Shown: positions 9,468 through 17,612 of the stretch, piece by piece
How the letters are laid out: the number at the start of each line of letters is the position of its first letter
Position numbering within the stretch: the first letter of the stretch is position 1
Source: Agathobacter sp.
Lineage (GTDB): Bacteria; Bacillota; Clostridia; Lachnospirales; Lachnospiraceae
Assembly (NCBI GenBank): GCA_022769125.1
Contig: JALEKN010000062.1
Coordinates: 29,870-93,869, forward strand
Length of the DNA stretch: 64,000 bases
Direction of reading: 5' to 3'
Notes under the pieces: model-generated
The model's input: only the letters and a program-made list of their open reading frames with translations
What the model was told of the DNA's origin: nothing
Databases searched by the model: none
Made by a program: the position numbers and the translations under genes

Positions 9468-9521
9468 TTCAAAAAATAGTTTGACAATTTTAAAAAATGT
9501 ATAAAATTGAGCAAAAACAGA

Positions 9522-9549
9522 TTGCTTTTTTGTGCAGTTGTGATATAAT
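9522..9549 (+). promoter_or_regulatory. promoter of the hibernation factor gene
   Basis: TTGCTT at 9522-9527, a 16 bp spacer and TATAAT at 9544-9549, preceded by TG one base upstream (extended -10). Confidence 0.7.
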
Positions 9550-9623
9550 CTTCTCATAAGCAACTTACATACCATTACATCATGTGAGACGCTTGAATTT
9601 ATAGTAAAGGGGTTGTGGACATC

Positions 9624-10154
9624 ATGAGAATTACAATTACTGGAAGAAACATTGAACTTACCGATGGACTCAAGGGGGCTGTTGAGGAGAAGCTTTCCAA
9701 GTTGGAGAAATACTTTACTCCCGACACAGATGTCTATGTTACACTTAGTGTAGAGAAAGAACGTCAGAAGATTGAGGTAACCATTCCTGTGAAGGGACAC
9801 ATTATCCGTTCCGAGCAGGTAAGCAATGATATGTATGTATCTATTGATCTGGTCGAAGAAGTTATTGAGCGTCAGCTTAGAAAATACCGCACAAAGTTAG
9901 TTGCCAAGAAGCAGACTGCAGAAGCGTATTTCCAGCCGGAGTTTATCGAGGCTGAGGATGATACCGATGAGGCGATCAAGATCGTCCGTACCAAGAAGTT
10001 CGGTATGAAGCCGATGTACCCGGAGGATGCATGCATCCAGATGGAATTGTCAGGACATGATTTCTTCGTATTCCGCAATGCAGAGACCGATGAGGTCAAT
10101 GTGGTATACAAGAGAAAGGGCAATACCTTCGGTCTGATCGAGCCGGAGTGCTAA
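9624..10154 (+). CDS. hpf: ribosome hibernation promoting factor, long form
   Basis: A 176-residue ribosome-binding stress protein. The N-terminal S30AE domain (MRITITGRNIELTDGLKGAVEEKLSKL, about 1-100) binds the decoding region of the 30S subunit. The C-terminal domain (about 115-176, ending YKRKGNTFGLIEPEC) is the dimerisation module of long HPF, which pairs two 70S ribosomes into 100S particles. I place the start at ATG 9624, because AAAGGGG at 9606-9612 is well spaced from it; an in-frame GTG at 9615 is too close. It is monocistronic, with its own promoter and terminator. Confidence 0.95.
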   Translation: MRITITGRNIELTDGLKGAVEEKLSKLEKYFTPDTDVYVTLSVEKERQKIEVTIPVKGHIIRSEQVSNDMYVSIDLVEEVIERQLRKYRTKLVAKKQTAEAYFQPEFIEAEDDTDEAIKIVRTKKFGMKPMYPEDACIQMELSGHDFFVFRNAETDEVNVVYKRKGNTFGLIEPEC

Positions 10155-10176
10155 GAACAAGATAATAAGTTGAACT

Positions 10177-10214
10177 AGCAAAACGCCAAGTCTTTAGACT
10201 TGGCGTTTTGCTTT
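10177..10214. terminator. bidirectional intrinsic terminator between hpf and the lipoprotein gene
   Basis: Near-perfect 16 bp inverted repeat around TCTTTAGA (AGCAAAACGCCAAGTC and its complement), with T-rich flanks on both strands. It separates the convergent genes ending at 10154 and 10226. Confidence 0.85.
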
Positions 10215-10225
10215 CTTAAATACTT

Positions 10226-10966
10226 CTATTTATTTGTGGTGTCTAAGTTCCAATCCGCTCCATTTTCTGACCGGTACACCAAAGCCTCTCTGCCGTCAGG
10301 CAGTACCTTGGATATGGTGAGCGTCCATTGCCTGTTTTCCCACTCAATGTGCTCTCCCTCGACATAGGAGATTACTTCATTGCTAAAATCATCCACTGTA
10401 AGATCGCTCCAGCTATTTCCGCCATCTACCGTCTGATAGGCATACTGGTCGTAACCATGATAATCTGTGGTTATGATTCCGGTGCTTTCATCGGAAAAAG
10501 CCATATCCGTAGGATAGTTGTGGGTATCAGGCTCTGAGGCAAGCTTGTAGCTGTTCCATCCATCGGTTGTCTTAAAGAGGTATTTTGACATCTGCGAGAG
10601 ACCGGGACTGCTACAACACAGAATGTATCCGGTATCCGTATCGACCATGCTGATAAACGCGCAGTTGACATCACAGTATTCCCGGAATGCAAGTGCATGT
10701 TCTTCCACGACATCGGTTCCCTTTGTCTGGACGATGCGAAGCGTCTCGCCGTCCTTGGCATAATAGATGAGCCAATTATCCTCACCCAGCGCGCAGGAAT
10801 CGCTCCAGCCATCGGCGGAATCCTCTGCCTCACTTAAGACTTCCTCATAGCGTGAGTGGGACTTGGATGCGCTCTCCGCTGATGCATCATCCGGCTGATT
10901 TACAGAACATCCGGAAACTGCCGATACAGTCAGCAGCGCCAGCAGGCAGTATACTGCTTTTTTCAT
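10226..10966 (-). CDS. lipoprotein with sialidase-type Asp-box repeats
   Basis: A 246-residue exported lipoprotein. The N terminus MKKAVYCLLALLTVSAVSGC is a lipoprotein signal with Cys20 as the lipidation site, followed by a Ser/Ala/Asp-rich linker. The body has beta-propeller-like Asp-box segments (KTTDGWNSYK, QTVDGGNSWSDL and RSENGADWNL), as in BNR-repeat proteins. No catalytic sialidase residues are evident at this size, so it is probably a small surface propeller of unknown ligand. The gene stands alone between tRNA-Glu and hpf, on the opposite strand to hpf. Confidence 0.75.
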   Translation of the reverse strand: MKKAVYCLLALLTVSAVSGCSVNQPDDASAESASKSHSRYEEVLSEAEDSADGWSDSCALGEDNWLIYYAKDGETLRIVQTKGTDVVEEHALAFREYCDVNCAFISMVDTDTGYILCCSSPGLSQMSKYLFKTTDGWNSYKLASEPDTHNYPTDMAFSDESTGIITTDYHGYDQYAYQTVDGGNSWSDLTVDDFSNEVISYVEGEHIEWENRQWTLTISKVLPDGREALVYRSENGADWNLDTTNK

Positions 10967-10995
10967 TTGACACCTCCATAGACCTTTTTATATCG

Positions 10996-11028
10996 AAAAA
11001 AAGGTTACAGCATCATGCTGTAACCTTT
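10996..11028 (-). terminator. intrinsic terminator of tRNA-Glu
   Basis: On the minus strand a 13 bp stem (AAAGGTTACAGCA with its complement) around TGA is followed by a run of seven T, directly after the tRNA 3' end. Confidence 0.9.
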
Positions 11029-11031
11029 AAG

Positions 11032-11103
11032 CAGTCCGTACGGGAATCGAACCCGTGTTTCCGCCGTGAGAGGGCGGCGTCTTAACCGCTTGACCAACGA
11101 ACC
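11032..11103 (-). tRNA. tRNA-Glu (anticodon CTC)
   Basis: A 72-nt cloverleaf reads on the minus strand. The acceptor stem GGTTCGT pairs with ACGGACT (two wobble pairs), with discriminator G. The anticodon stem CCGCC/GGCGG encloses the loop CTCTCAC, giving anticodon CTC. The T arm is ACGGG-TTCGATT-CCCGT. The CCA end is not encoded. It has its own promoter (11111-11139) and terminator, so it is a single-gene unit. Confidence 0.95.
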
Positions 11104-11110
11104 GTTTATT

Positions 11111-11139
11111 AGGATACCATACGGATTACAGAAAATCAA
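11111..11139 (-). promoter_or_regulatory. promoter of tRNA-Glu
   Basis: Minus strand TTGATT (11134-11139), 17 bp spacer, TATCCT (11111-11116), ending eight bases before the tRNA 5' end. Confidence 0.75.
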
Positions 11140-11234
11140 GGAAAAGTTTGTTGTAATTATGCACAAAAAATAGCTTTAAATTTTGTGAAGTTTGTGCACA
11201 CTTCTTTGCGGAATCATGATACTATAATTCACGT

Positions 11235-11325
11235 AAAAACCCCCCAATACATTATATAGTTTTTGCTATACCCCATAGTAAAAATACCTTCTCCTAAAAA
11301 GACAGCGTTCGAAGCTGTCTTTTTT
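11235..11325 (+). ncRNA. candidate C-rich small RNA
   Basis: A TATAAT at 11223-11228 would start a transcript of about 90 nt that ends at a clean intrinsic terminator (AAAAAGACAGC with its complement, loop GTTCGAA, 11296-11325). Between them lie a run of six C (11240-11245), a 10 bp hairpin (11260-11269 with 11275-11284) that displays the loop ACCCC, and the single-stranded stretch ACCTTCTCCT, complementary to Shine-Dalgarno sequences. There is no open reading frame with a ribosome binding site. The -35 element is weak. C-rich exposed loops are typical of Gram-positive regulatory RNAs, so a trans-acting RNA is inferred. Confidence 0.5.
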
Positions 11326-11389
11326 ACTATGCATAAATTGATTGCAAAATACTCTTATTTCCCTAATTGTAAAATCTATAACGTTTGAG

Positions 11390-11526
11390 TGCAAGTCTTT
11401 CTGCCACGGACAGTCGGGCGGGGAGTGTCAAAGCCAACAAAAGACACAACCTTATCACCGCAGGATCGGTTGAAAGAATTTCTACAATTTTTGTGGAATC
11501 GCTTTTCTACAAAGGGGAGCACGCAA
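11390..11526 (+). repeat. dispersed structured repeat, copy A
   Basis: About 130 bp that closely matches the left arm of the inverted pair at 59426-59936 when that arm is read on the minus strand. Shared blocks include GGGAGTGTCAAAGCCAA, GACACAACC, ATCACCGC, TTGAAAGAATTTCT and GGAATCGCTTTT. GTGTC/GACAC (about 11424-11446) can pair. TTCTACAA and TTGTGGAA form an 8 bp hairpin whose middle pair is A-T here and G-C in the other copy, a compensatory change. It sits about 95 bases upstream of a MATE gene in the same orientation. It is not coding in any frame. The rest of the gap 11104-11618 holds the tRNA promoter, the candidate RNA and the MATE promoter. Confidence 0.75.
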
Positions 11527-11586
11527 AAACGATGAAGTATTACATAAAAATGAAATAAAAGTATTTTGCAATTATGGAGTATGCGT

Positions 11587-11592
11587 TATAAT
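11587..11592 (+). promoter_or_regulatory. -10 element upstream of the MATE gene
   Basis: TATAAT at 11587-11592, with TTTTGC 17 bp upstream as a poor -35, 27 bases before the start codon and its AGAGGAG ribosome binding site. Confidence 0.5.
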
Positions 11593-11618
11593 GCAAGAAA
11601 ACGAGAGGAGCGGAAGTT

Positions 11619-12971
11619 ATGGCGGCAACACGCGATATGACAGAGGGCAATATCACAAAGTCTATTTTATTCTTTGCACTTCCTATATTTATAGGAAACA
11701 TTTTTCAGCAATTGTATAACGTGGTAGATACTGCAATCATCGGAAATGTGCTCGGAGATACCTCCCTTGCAGCGGTCGGGGCATCGTCCTCGCTGTACGG
11801 TCTTGTGATCGGCTTTGCAAATGGTTTCAGTAACGGATTCTCGGTTGTGCTCGCGAAATACTTCGGAGCAAGGGACGAAAAGCAGATGAAAAAAGCAGTT
11901 GCACTTATCTATATGCTTTCGTTTACAATCGCGGTGGCACTTACGGTCATCAGCCAGATATATCTGCGTCCAGTGCTGGTATGGCTCAAAACGCCAGATA
12001 CGATCATTGACCAGACGGATGCTTATATGCGTGTGATTTTATTGTTCGTGATCGTAACGGTCTTTTACAATATGTTCTCCGCGATACTGCGTGCAATCGG
12101 GAACAGCAGCACGCCGCTATACTTTTTGATCTTATCTTCCCTGATCAATGTGGTGCTCGATATCTGGTTCGTAAAATACCTAAACATGGGTGTGCGGGGA
12201 GCCGGAATCGCAACCGTGATTTCACAGGTGGTATCTGTGGTGCTGTGCATTGTCTATATCTATCGTAAATGCCCGATCCTTACCTTGTCTATAAAGGATA
12301 TGAGACCAGAGAGCAGGATGACAAAGGATCTGCTGTCGATGGGATTCTCCATGATGCTTATGATCGAGGTTGTACAGATCGGGTCGGTTGCGCTCCAGAG
12401 TGCGGTCAACTCGCTTGGAGAGGAAATCATTGCCGCACATACGGCGGGCAGAAAGGTTGACGAGATCTTCATGATGCCGTTTGGTGCGCTGACAACCGCC
12501 TGCTCAACCTTCACCGGACAGAATTATGGTGCAGGGAACCATGAGCGGATCCAGAAGGGAATTAAGAGTGGAATCGGAATTGCATTGTGCTGGGCATTTT
12601 TCTGCATTGTTTGTGCATTCTGTTTCGGACTTCCGATTATTCGGTTTATATCAGGCAGCCACAACGAACAGCTGCTGGCGACGGCGCTCCGTTACCTGCG
12701 CATCAATATCGCATTTTTCCCGGTGCTGTGCTTTCTCCTGATCTTAAGAAGCTGTCTGCAGGGTGTCGGACACAAGATCGTGCCGGTATGCGGAAGTATT
12801 GTAGAGATGGCACTTAAATTTGTTGCAGCAGGCTTTTTGACAGCAAAACTTGGTTATCTGGGTGTATGCATCATCGAACCGGTCACCTGGTGCATCTGTG
12901 CGGTAATGGTTATCGTTGACTTTGGCTTTTTCTTAAAGAGCATGCGAAAAGGGCAGATGTATGCAGCATAG
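11619..12971 (+). CDS. MATE family multidrug/toxin extrusion transporter
   Basis: A 450-residue inner-membrane exporter with 12 predicted membrane helices in two homologous halves. The N terminus ITKSILFFALPIFIGNIFQQLYNVVDTAIIGN is the typical MATE opening, and the second half restarts near LLSMGFSMMLMIEVVQIGS. Such proteins expel cationic drugs or metabolites by Na+ or H+ antiport; substrate is unknown. AGAGGAG precedes the ATG. The promoter region contains repeat copy A. It is convergent with the small gene at 12981. A second MATE gene lies at 32142. Confidence 0.92.
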   Translation: MAATRDMTEGNITKSILFFALPIFIGNIFQQLYNVVDTAIIGNVLGDTSLAAVGASSSLYGLVIGFANGFSNGFSVVLAKYFGARDEKQMKKAVALIYMLSFTIAVALTVISQIYLRPVLVWLKTPDTIIDQTDAYMRVILLFVIVTVFYNMFSAILRAIGNSSTPLYFLILSSLINVVLDIWFVKYLNMGVRGAGIATVISQVVSVVLCIVYIYRKCPILTLSIKDMRPESRMTKDLLSMGFSMMLMIEVVQIGSVALQSAVNSLGEEIIAAHTAGRKVDEIFMMPFGALTTACSTFTGQNYGAGNHERIQKGIKSGIGIALCWAFFCIVCAFCFGLPIIRFISGSHNEQLLATALRYLRINIAFFPVLCFLLILRSCLQGVGHKIVPVCGSIVEMALKFVAAGFLTAKLGYLGVCIIEPVTWCICAVMVIVDFGFFLKSMRKGQMYAA

Positions 12972-12980
12972 TCCGAATCT

Positions 12981-13394
12981 CTAGCTGGCATAGCGCTCAT
13001 GCTCGATCATATCTAAGAGCAGTGTGCAGGTATGTATGATCAGGATGTCGGTGCATTCATTCTCGGACATATTGCGCAGCTTTTCTTTTAGAAAACATAA
13101 TTGTAAAGACAGATTTGAGATAAGAACATGATCCGGAGCTTTTGAGAACGGCAGCCGAATGACGCCGGGAATGCTCCGGATTTTTTTATAGAAGTCATAA
13201 TTTTTAATATAGACTGCCCCGATCAATTCAGCTGCGGCACCACGGTCAAAGGACCACGACTGCAGAAGATGATGGATGTTCATCAGGTCATGGATGATGT
13301 CGAGATACTTTGCAACATTTCCGTAATTGCATTGAAGCTCAAGTGCCTGGATGCTTTCGTTTAGTTCGGTATTTAGTGTCTGTGTATAATTCAT
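12981..13394 (-). CDS. hypothetical helical protein
   Basis: A 137-residue soluble, almost wholly helical protein; I do not recognise a family. It opens MNYTQTLNTELNESIQALELQCNYGNVAKYLDIIHDLMNIHHLL and ends with a hydrophobic helix (CTDILIIHTCTLLLDMIEHE). GGGAGATAAGTA before the ATG is an acceptable ribosome binding site. It is convergent with the MATE gene (9-base gap) and lies downstream of the L,D-transpeptidase gene, which ends in its own terminator. No membrane span or signal peptide. The function is open. Confidence 0.65.
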   Translation of the reverse strand: MNYTQTLNTELNESIQALELQCNYGNVAKYLDIIHDLMNIHHLLQSWSFDRGAAAELIGAVYIKNYDFYKKIRSIPGVIRLPFSKAPDHVLISNLSLQLCFLKEKLRNMSENECTDILIIHTCTLLLDMIEHERYAS

Positions 13395-13491
13395 TACTTA
13401 TCTCCCGTTTTTTGACATATGCTGTTTCTGATAGAAAAATAGCAGGTTTTGCGTGGGAGATTTTGTCGAAAAGGAAAAATAAGGGAAAGCA

Positions 13492-13527
13492 AAAGAGGTT
13501 ACCATCATTCCTGATGGCAGCCTCTTT
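13492..13527 (-). terminator. intrinsic terminator overlapping the L,D-transpeptidase stop codon
   Basis: On the minus strand AAAGAGG and CATCA pair with TGATG and CCTCTTT around GGAA, followed by a T-rich stretch. The last codons and the TGA lie inside the stem. Confidence 0.7.
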
Positions 13528-15100
13528 CTTTGCATAGATATTTCATTTCGGGATCTGTTGGGTCCCAGGTATGGTCGGCATCCAATGTTAATTCCTCCGG
13601 TGTTCCGAGTGGCCCCGGATTTGGATCATCATAGATGGTAACCTGCGTGCGACGTGAACAGTTGTCGTAGATCCATTTGGTATTTTCACAGTTAAGACGT
13701 ATGCAGCCTGCGGAAGCGGGAGTTCCAAGCTTGTTAAACTCGATGACATCCAGCGAGTTTGCATCCTTGTTAGTAAGGTAATATACGGAGTGGAACAGTA
13801 TGCTTCCGGTGATCCGGGTACACCATTGCCCATAGACATTGTGGTACAGTGGATGCCAGCGGTATTTGTCCGTTGTGCGGAAAGTGCCGGCAGGTGTTGC
13901 TTTTCCGGTAGAACACAGGAACGCCTTTACGGGGATGAGACAATCTTTCTTATCTGGATCAGCTGCATACACCGTAACAGTATCTGTGGTGCGGTTGATC
14001 TGGATCGTGTAGGATTTCTGCGGACCGATGATGGCTTCCACATTTGTGATCAGATCCCCGGAGGCATCATAGTAAAGCTTGTAGCCATTCTGATATCTGG
14101 CTTCATAATAGAGCTTTTCTTTGCAAGACTCGCTTAAGGTTCCCCTTTGTTTGGTGCCATCATCAGACAACCAGTAAGCCCGGATGGCAAAACTGTAAGT
14201 TTTCTTATAAGTAAGCCCCGGAATGGTACAATGATTGGTGGCATATGCGGCAACCGTTTTGACTTTCTTCCATTTACCATCGACTTTCTGGTAGACAATG
14301 TATCCGTCTGCATCTTCGACCAGATCCCATTTGATGGAAAATGAACTGTCGGAAACAGGCATAAGCTGGGTGATGACAGGTGCCTCGGCTTTGAAGGCAC
14401 ACTTGGCTGCTTGGCTGTAATCACTTAAAAGTCTGCCATTTTCCGTGTCTTTGTAAGCCCGTATTGCATATTCATAGGTAACACCATAGGTAACGTCATC
14501 ATCCACATATTTCATTTTCTTAGATCGTGGAAATGTCTTTAATTCCTGCCAGCTATCAGATTTTGCACTACGGCGGTATAGGATATAGCCATCCACGGAC
14601 TTTTTCTTGGACCAGGTGACGATAATTTCACGTGCATCCACTGCGGCAGTTACGGAAGCAGGTGCCTTTGGAAAAATCGTATAGTTTTTGGTGATTGTTC
14701 CTTCATAATTGCCAAGCCCGCTGATTGTGACAGAAGCTGTTCCGATTTGGACATTGTTTGCATAGGCTACGGTGTAGTCCCTGTTCTTTTTAAGTTTTTT
14801 CTTCCCGGAGTACACGCTGATAGCAGGTTTTTTCTCTTTGCCGGTGTAGTTATATACCGTTTTGGAAAGTGAGATCTTGCAATCTGACAGGGAGATGGAC
14901 TGCTCAGAAACGGCATCGGTGTCATCCACGGAGGTTACGGCGGCATCAGATTCTGCAGATACATCTGCTGTGCTGCCGGCATCGGCAAAGCTGGTCTCCT
15001 GCTGGGTAACCTCTGCAGCCAATGCATTTGTTTTAAGCGGTGCGCACAGAACCGCACACGCACAGATGGCAATAAGTGCATATTTTATGTAATGTTTCAT
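13505..15100 (-). CDS. exported L,D-transpeptidase (YkuD) with Fn3-like modules
   Basis: A 531-residue secreted cell-wall enzyme. A Sec signal peptide covers about residues 1-29 (hydrophobic core ending TNALAAEV). A Ser/Asp-rich linker follows, then a YNYTGKEKKPAISV-type beta domain common in Lachnospiraceae surface proteins, then two Fn3-like domains (about 150-335). The YkuD catalytic domain is at about 360-500, with FHSVYY and the nucleophile Cys466 in SAGCIRLNC. It would make 3-3 crosslinks in peptidoglycan or attach proteins. Usual motif is SHGC; here Ala replaces His, which some family members tolerate. It is monocistronic, with a minus-strand TATAAT at 15138-15143. Confidence 0.88.
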   Translation of the reverse strand: MKHYIKYALIAICACAVLCAPLKTNALAAEVTQQETSFADAGSTADVSAESDAAVTSVDDTDAVSEQSISLSDCKISLSKTVYNYTGKEKKPAISVYSGKKKLKKNRDYTVAYANNVQIGTASVTISGLGNYEGTITKNYTIFPKAPASVTAAVDAREIIVTWSKKKSVDGYILYRRSAKSDSWQELKTFPRSKKMKYVDDDVTYGVTYEYAIRAYKDTENGRLLSDYSQAAKCAFKAEAPVITQLMPVSDSSFSIKWDLVEDADGYIVYQKVDGKWKKVKTVAAYATNHCTIPGLTYKKTYSFAIRAYWLSDDGTKQRGTLSESCKEKLYYEARYQNGYKLYYDASGDLITNVEAIIGPQKSYTIQINRTTDTVTVYAADPDKKDCLIPVKAFLCSTGKATPAGTFRTTDKYRWHPLYHNVYGQWCTRITGSILFHSVYYLTNKDANSLDVIEFNKLGTPASAGCIRLNCENTKWIYDNCSRRTQVTIYDDPNPGPLGTPEELTLDADHTWDPTDPEMKYLCKERGCHQE

Positions 15101-15251
15101 TGGTTTTTCCTTTCGTTTCTATTAATATGTAAGTTCGATTATAACACGTTTCGAGTACCTTGTCTTTATTATTTTGTAAGCCGTTGTTTGCCGGAGTGTC
15201 TGTGGACAGGAACATTTTTTTGAGTATTTATGCACAGCAAACGGAAAAGTC

Positions 15252-15280
15252 TTGCTTTTTCATGGGAAAAGCTGTATGAT
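15252..15280 (+). promoter_or_regulatory. promoter of citrate synthase
   Basis: TTGCTT (15252-15257), 17 bp spacer, TATGAT (15275-15280), ending 26 bases before the start codon. Confidence 0.7.
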
Positions 15281-15306
15281 TTTGACAAATCTTAGGGGTG
15301 AATGCA

Positions 15307-16746
15307 ATGGAAAAGAGAATCAACGAAGTAACCGATATGACAGAAAAGAAGGGACTTGAGGAGATCGATCAGAGCGTAGAGATGCTCGACCTCCATCAGA
15401 TGGGAGACCTTCGTCAGGACGTTGAGATCCTGCGGGAGCGGTTGATGAATAATCACCGTATTGATCAGGATCTTTACGTGGAATACGATGTAAAGAGAGG
15501 ACTTAGAGATTCCTCCGGAAAAGGCGTTTTAACAGGACTTACCGAGATTTCTGATGTGTGCGCATATCGTATGGAGGGTGGACAGAAGATCCCTTCCGAC
15601 GGGGAACTGTACTATCAGGGAGTAAATGTCATTGATCTTGTGGAAGGACTTTCTGATCGTAAGTTTGGATTTGAGGAGACAATATATCTTCTGATGTTTG
15701 GAAAGCTTCCAAATCAGAAGGAGCTGGATATGTTCTTGCATGTCATGTTTGAGATGCAGGATCTTGGAGGAAGATTCGTTCGGGATGTTATCATGAAGGC
15801 CTCCAATGCCAATATCATGAATGCGTTGCAGAGATGTGTCCTTACTTTATATACATATGATTCTAATCCGGATGACATCACACCACAGAATGTGCTGAGG
15901 CAGTCTCTGGAGCTGATCAATAAACTTCCGTTGATTGCTGTATATTCTTACAATTCCTACATGCATTTCCGTAGAAATGAGACACTTATGATCCGCAATC
16001 CGAAAAAGGGGTTGTCCATGGCAGAGAATATTCTTCTGATGCTCCGACCGGATGGACGTTACACAGACCTTGAAGCCAAGGTACTTGATGTTGCATTGAT
16101 TCTGCATGCAGAGCATGGTGGCGGTAATAACTCAACCTTTACCACGCATGTTGTCACATCGTCCGGTACAGACACTTACTCATCTACTGCGGCCTCTATC
16201 GCATCCCTTAAGGGACCGAGACATGGCGGCGCGAACCTAAAGGTTCAGAATATGTTTAAGGATATCAAGGAGAACGTTAAGGATTGGACGGATGAGGCTG
16301 CAATCACAGAATATTTGAAGAAGATTTTGAATAAGGAAGCATTTGATCATTCCGGTCTGATCTATGGAATGGGACATGCTGTTTATACATTGTCAGATCC
16401 GAGAGAGGTAATCCTGAAGAAATACGCGAGAAAGCTTGCCGAGGAGAAGAACTTGCTGGAAGAATTCCATCTTTATGAGTCTGTGGAGCGCATTGCAGCA
16501 CGATTGATCATGGAGCGCAAGCGTGTATTTAAGAATGTCTGTGCGAATGTCGACTTTTACAGCGGATTTGTATATACGATGCTTGGTATTCCGGAAGAAC
16601 TCTTTACGCCGATCTTTGCGATTGCCCGTATCCCAGGCTGGAGTGCACACCGGCTGGAAGAGCTGCTTAACGCGAGCAAAATCATCCGCCCGGCATATAT
16701 GTACGTTGGAAACCATGTGCCATATCAGCCGATCGAAGACAGATAA
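15307..16746 (+). CDS. citrate synthase
   Basis: A 479-residue enzyme condensing oxaloacetate and acetyl-CoA to citrate. The catalytic triad regions are visible: LHAEHGGGNNSTF, GMGHAVYTLSDPR and the Asp-containing ANVDFYSGFVYTMLGI. An N-terminal extension of about 60 residues precedes the conserved LRDSSGKGVLTGLTEIS core, as in many Clostridia. I chose ATG 15307 over the in-frame GTG at 15298 because AGGGG (about 15295-15298) is correctly spaced only from the ATG. It is monocistronic with promoter and terminator; no aconitase or isocitrate dehydrogenase is nearby, so it may feed glutamate synthesis through a partial cycle. Confidence 0.93.
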   Translation: MEKRINEVTDMTEKKGLEEIDQSVEMLDLHQMGDLRQDVEILRERLMNNHRIDQDLYVEYDVKRGLRDSSGKGVLTGLTEISDVCAYRMEGGQKIPSDGELYYQGVNVIDLVEGLSDRKFGFEETIYLLMFGKLPNQKELDMFLHVMFEMQDLGGRFVRDVIMKASNANIMNALQRCVLTLYTYDSNPDDITPQNVLRQSLELINKLPLIAVYSYNSYMHFRRNETLMIRNPKKGLSMAENILLMLRPDGRYTDLEAKVLDVALILHAEHGGGNNSTFTTHVVTSSGTDTYSSTAASIASLKGPRHGGANLKVQNMFKDIKENVKDWTDEAAITEYLKKILNKEAFDHSGLIYGMGHAVYTLSDPREVILKKYARKLAEEKNLLEEFHLYESVERIAARLIMERKRVFKNVCANVDFYSGFVYTMLGIPEELFTPIFAIARIPGWSAHRLEELLNASKIIRPAYMYVGNHVPYQPIEDR

Positions 16747-16763
16747 CCCAAATAAAGGAAGGC

Positions 16764-16797
16764 AGCCCGCTTACACATATGTGAGAGCGGGCTTTTT
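16764..16797 (+). terminator. intrinsic terminator of citrate synthase
   Basis: Stem AGCCCGCT (16764-16771) with AGCGGGCT (16786-16793), inner ACACAT/ATGTG pairing, then TTTT. Confidence 0.85.
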
Positions 16798-16846
16798 AAG
16801 TTGTACTTGTGCGACCGCACGCAATAATCTGATTGGAGGGGATAGA

Positions 16847-17086
16847 ATGAATATGTACGACAGACTATATAATGCCATGAAAAAGGCAGTAGAGGAAGGA
16901 ATGGTTTCCGGGGTAAACTTTCTTGCGCAGAAGGGAGAATACGGCTGGAATGGCTGGCTTGGGACTTATTTTTCTAATGAGCCATCCTGTGGAATCACGA
17001 CCCTGATGGGAATCCAGCGCATCGGCGGGGACACAGGAACCCTTGCAAGGAAACTAAAGAACATCGTCATGTGCGAGGCAATGTAG
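16847..17086 (+). CDS. small protein of unknown function
   Basis: A 79-residue protein with a strong ribosome binding site (GGAGGGG at 16836-16842, ATG at 16847). Sequence opens MNMYDRLYNAMKKAVEEGMVSGVNFLAQKG and includes an aromatic and Gly-rich middle (YGWNGWLGTYFSNEPSCGIT). No family is recognised. The reading frame is open further upstream, through the citrate synthase terminator, but that part is not coding. It is followed 57 bases later by a thioesterase gene. It is likely real on start-site quality and codon use. Confidence 0.65.
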   Translation: MNMYDRLYNAMKKAVEEGMVSGVNFLAQKGEYGWNGWLGTYFSNEPSCGITTLMGIQRIGGDTGTLARKLKNIVMCEAM

Positions 17087-17143
17087 CAGAAAACGAAGAA
17101 TCGTAGTATAATAGAAGCAGAAAATATAAAGGAGGGTAACACA

Positions 17144-17611
17144 ATGGCAAAGCATGAAATTCAGGTAAATACACAGGCTGATCCGATACACATCACCCCG
17201 TATGAGCGCAGGGCGCAGTATCATGAGACCGACCAGATGGGCATTATCCATCACTCAAATTATGTAAAGTGGATGGAAGAAGCAAGAATCAATCTGATGG
17301 ATCAGATCGGATTAAGTTACAAGCAGATGGAAGAGATGGAGATCATCAGCCCGGTGTTATCCATTGAAGTTAATTACCGCAGTATGGTGCATTTTGACGA
17401 TATTGTGGTTATTGAACCGCGCCTTGTAAAATACGACGGCATCCGCATGGAGATTGAGTACAATATGTACGATAAGAAAAACGGTGAGATCCGGTGCACG
17501 GCAAAGAGCAGTCATTGCTTTTTAAATAGAAGCGGCAAGCCGATCTCCTTAAAGCGGTCTTATCCGGAAATCGATACCAAATTCTTTGAGACGATGGAGG
17601 ACGAGCGTTAG
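17144..17611 (+). CDS. acyl-CoA thioesterase, 4-hydroxybenzoyl-CoA thioesterase-like hotdog fold
   Basis: A 155-residue hotdog-fold hydrolase. The hallmark is HETDQMGIIHHSNYVKWMEEARINLMDQIG, whose Asp and surrounding residues form the 4HBT/YbgC active site. A beta-rich second half follows (VDF-like IVVIEPRLVKYDG and CTAKSSHCFLN). It would cleave short or medium acyl-CoA thioesters; the substrate is unknown. GGAGGGTAACACA precedes the ATG. The next gene (histidine phosphatase) starts 1 base after its stop, so they form an operon. Confidence 0.88.
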   Translation: MAKHEIQVNTQADPIHITPYERRAQYHETDQMGIIHHSNYVKWMEEARINLMDQIGLSYKQMEEMEIISPVLSIEVNYRSMVHFDDIVVIEPRLVKYDGIRMEIEYNMYDKKNGEIRCTAKSSHCFLNRSGKPISLKRSYPEIDTKFFETMEDER

Positions 17612-17612
17612 C

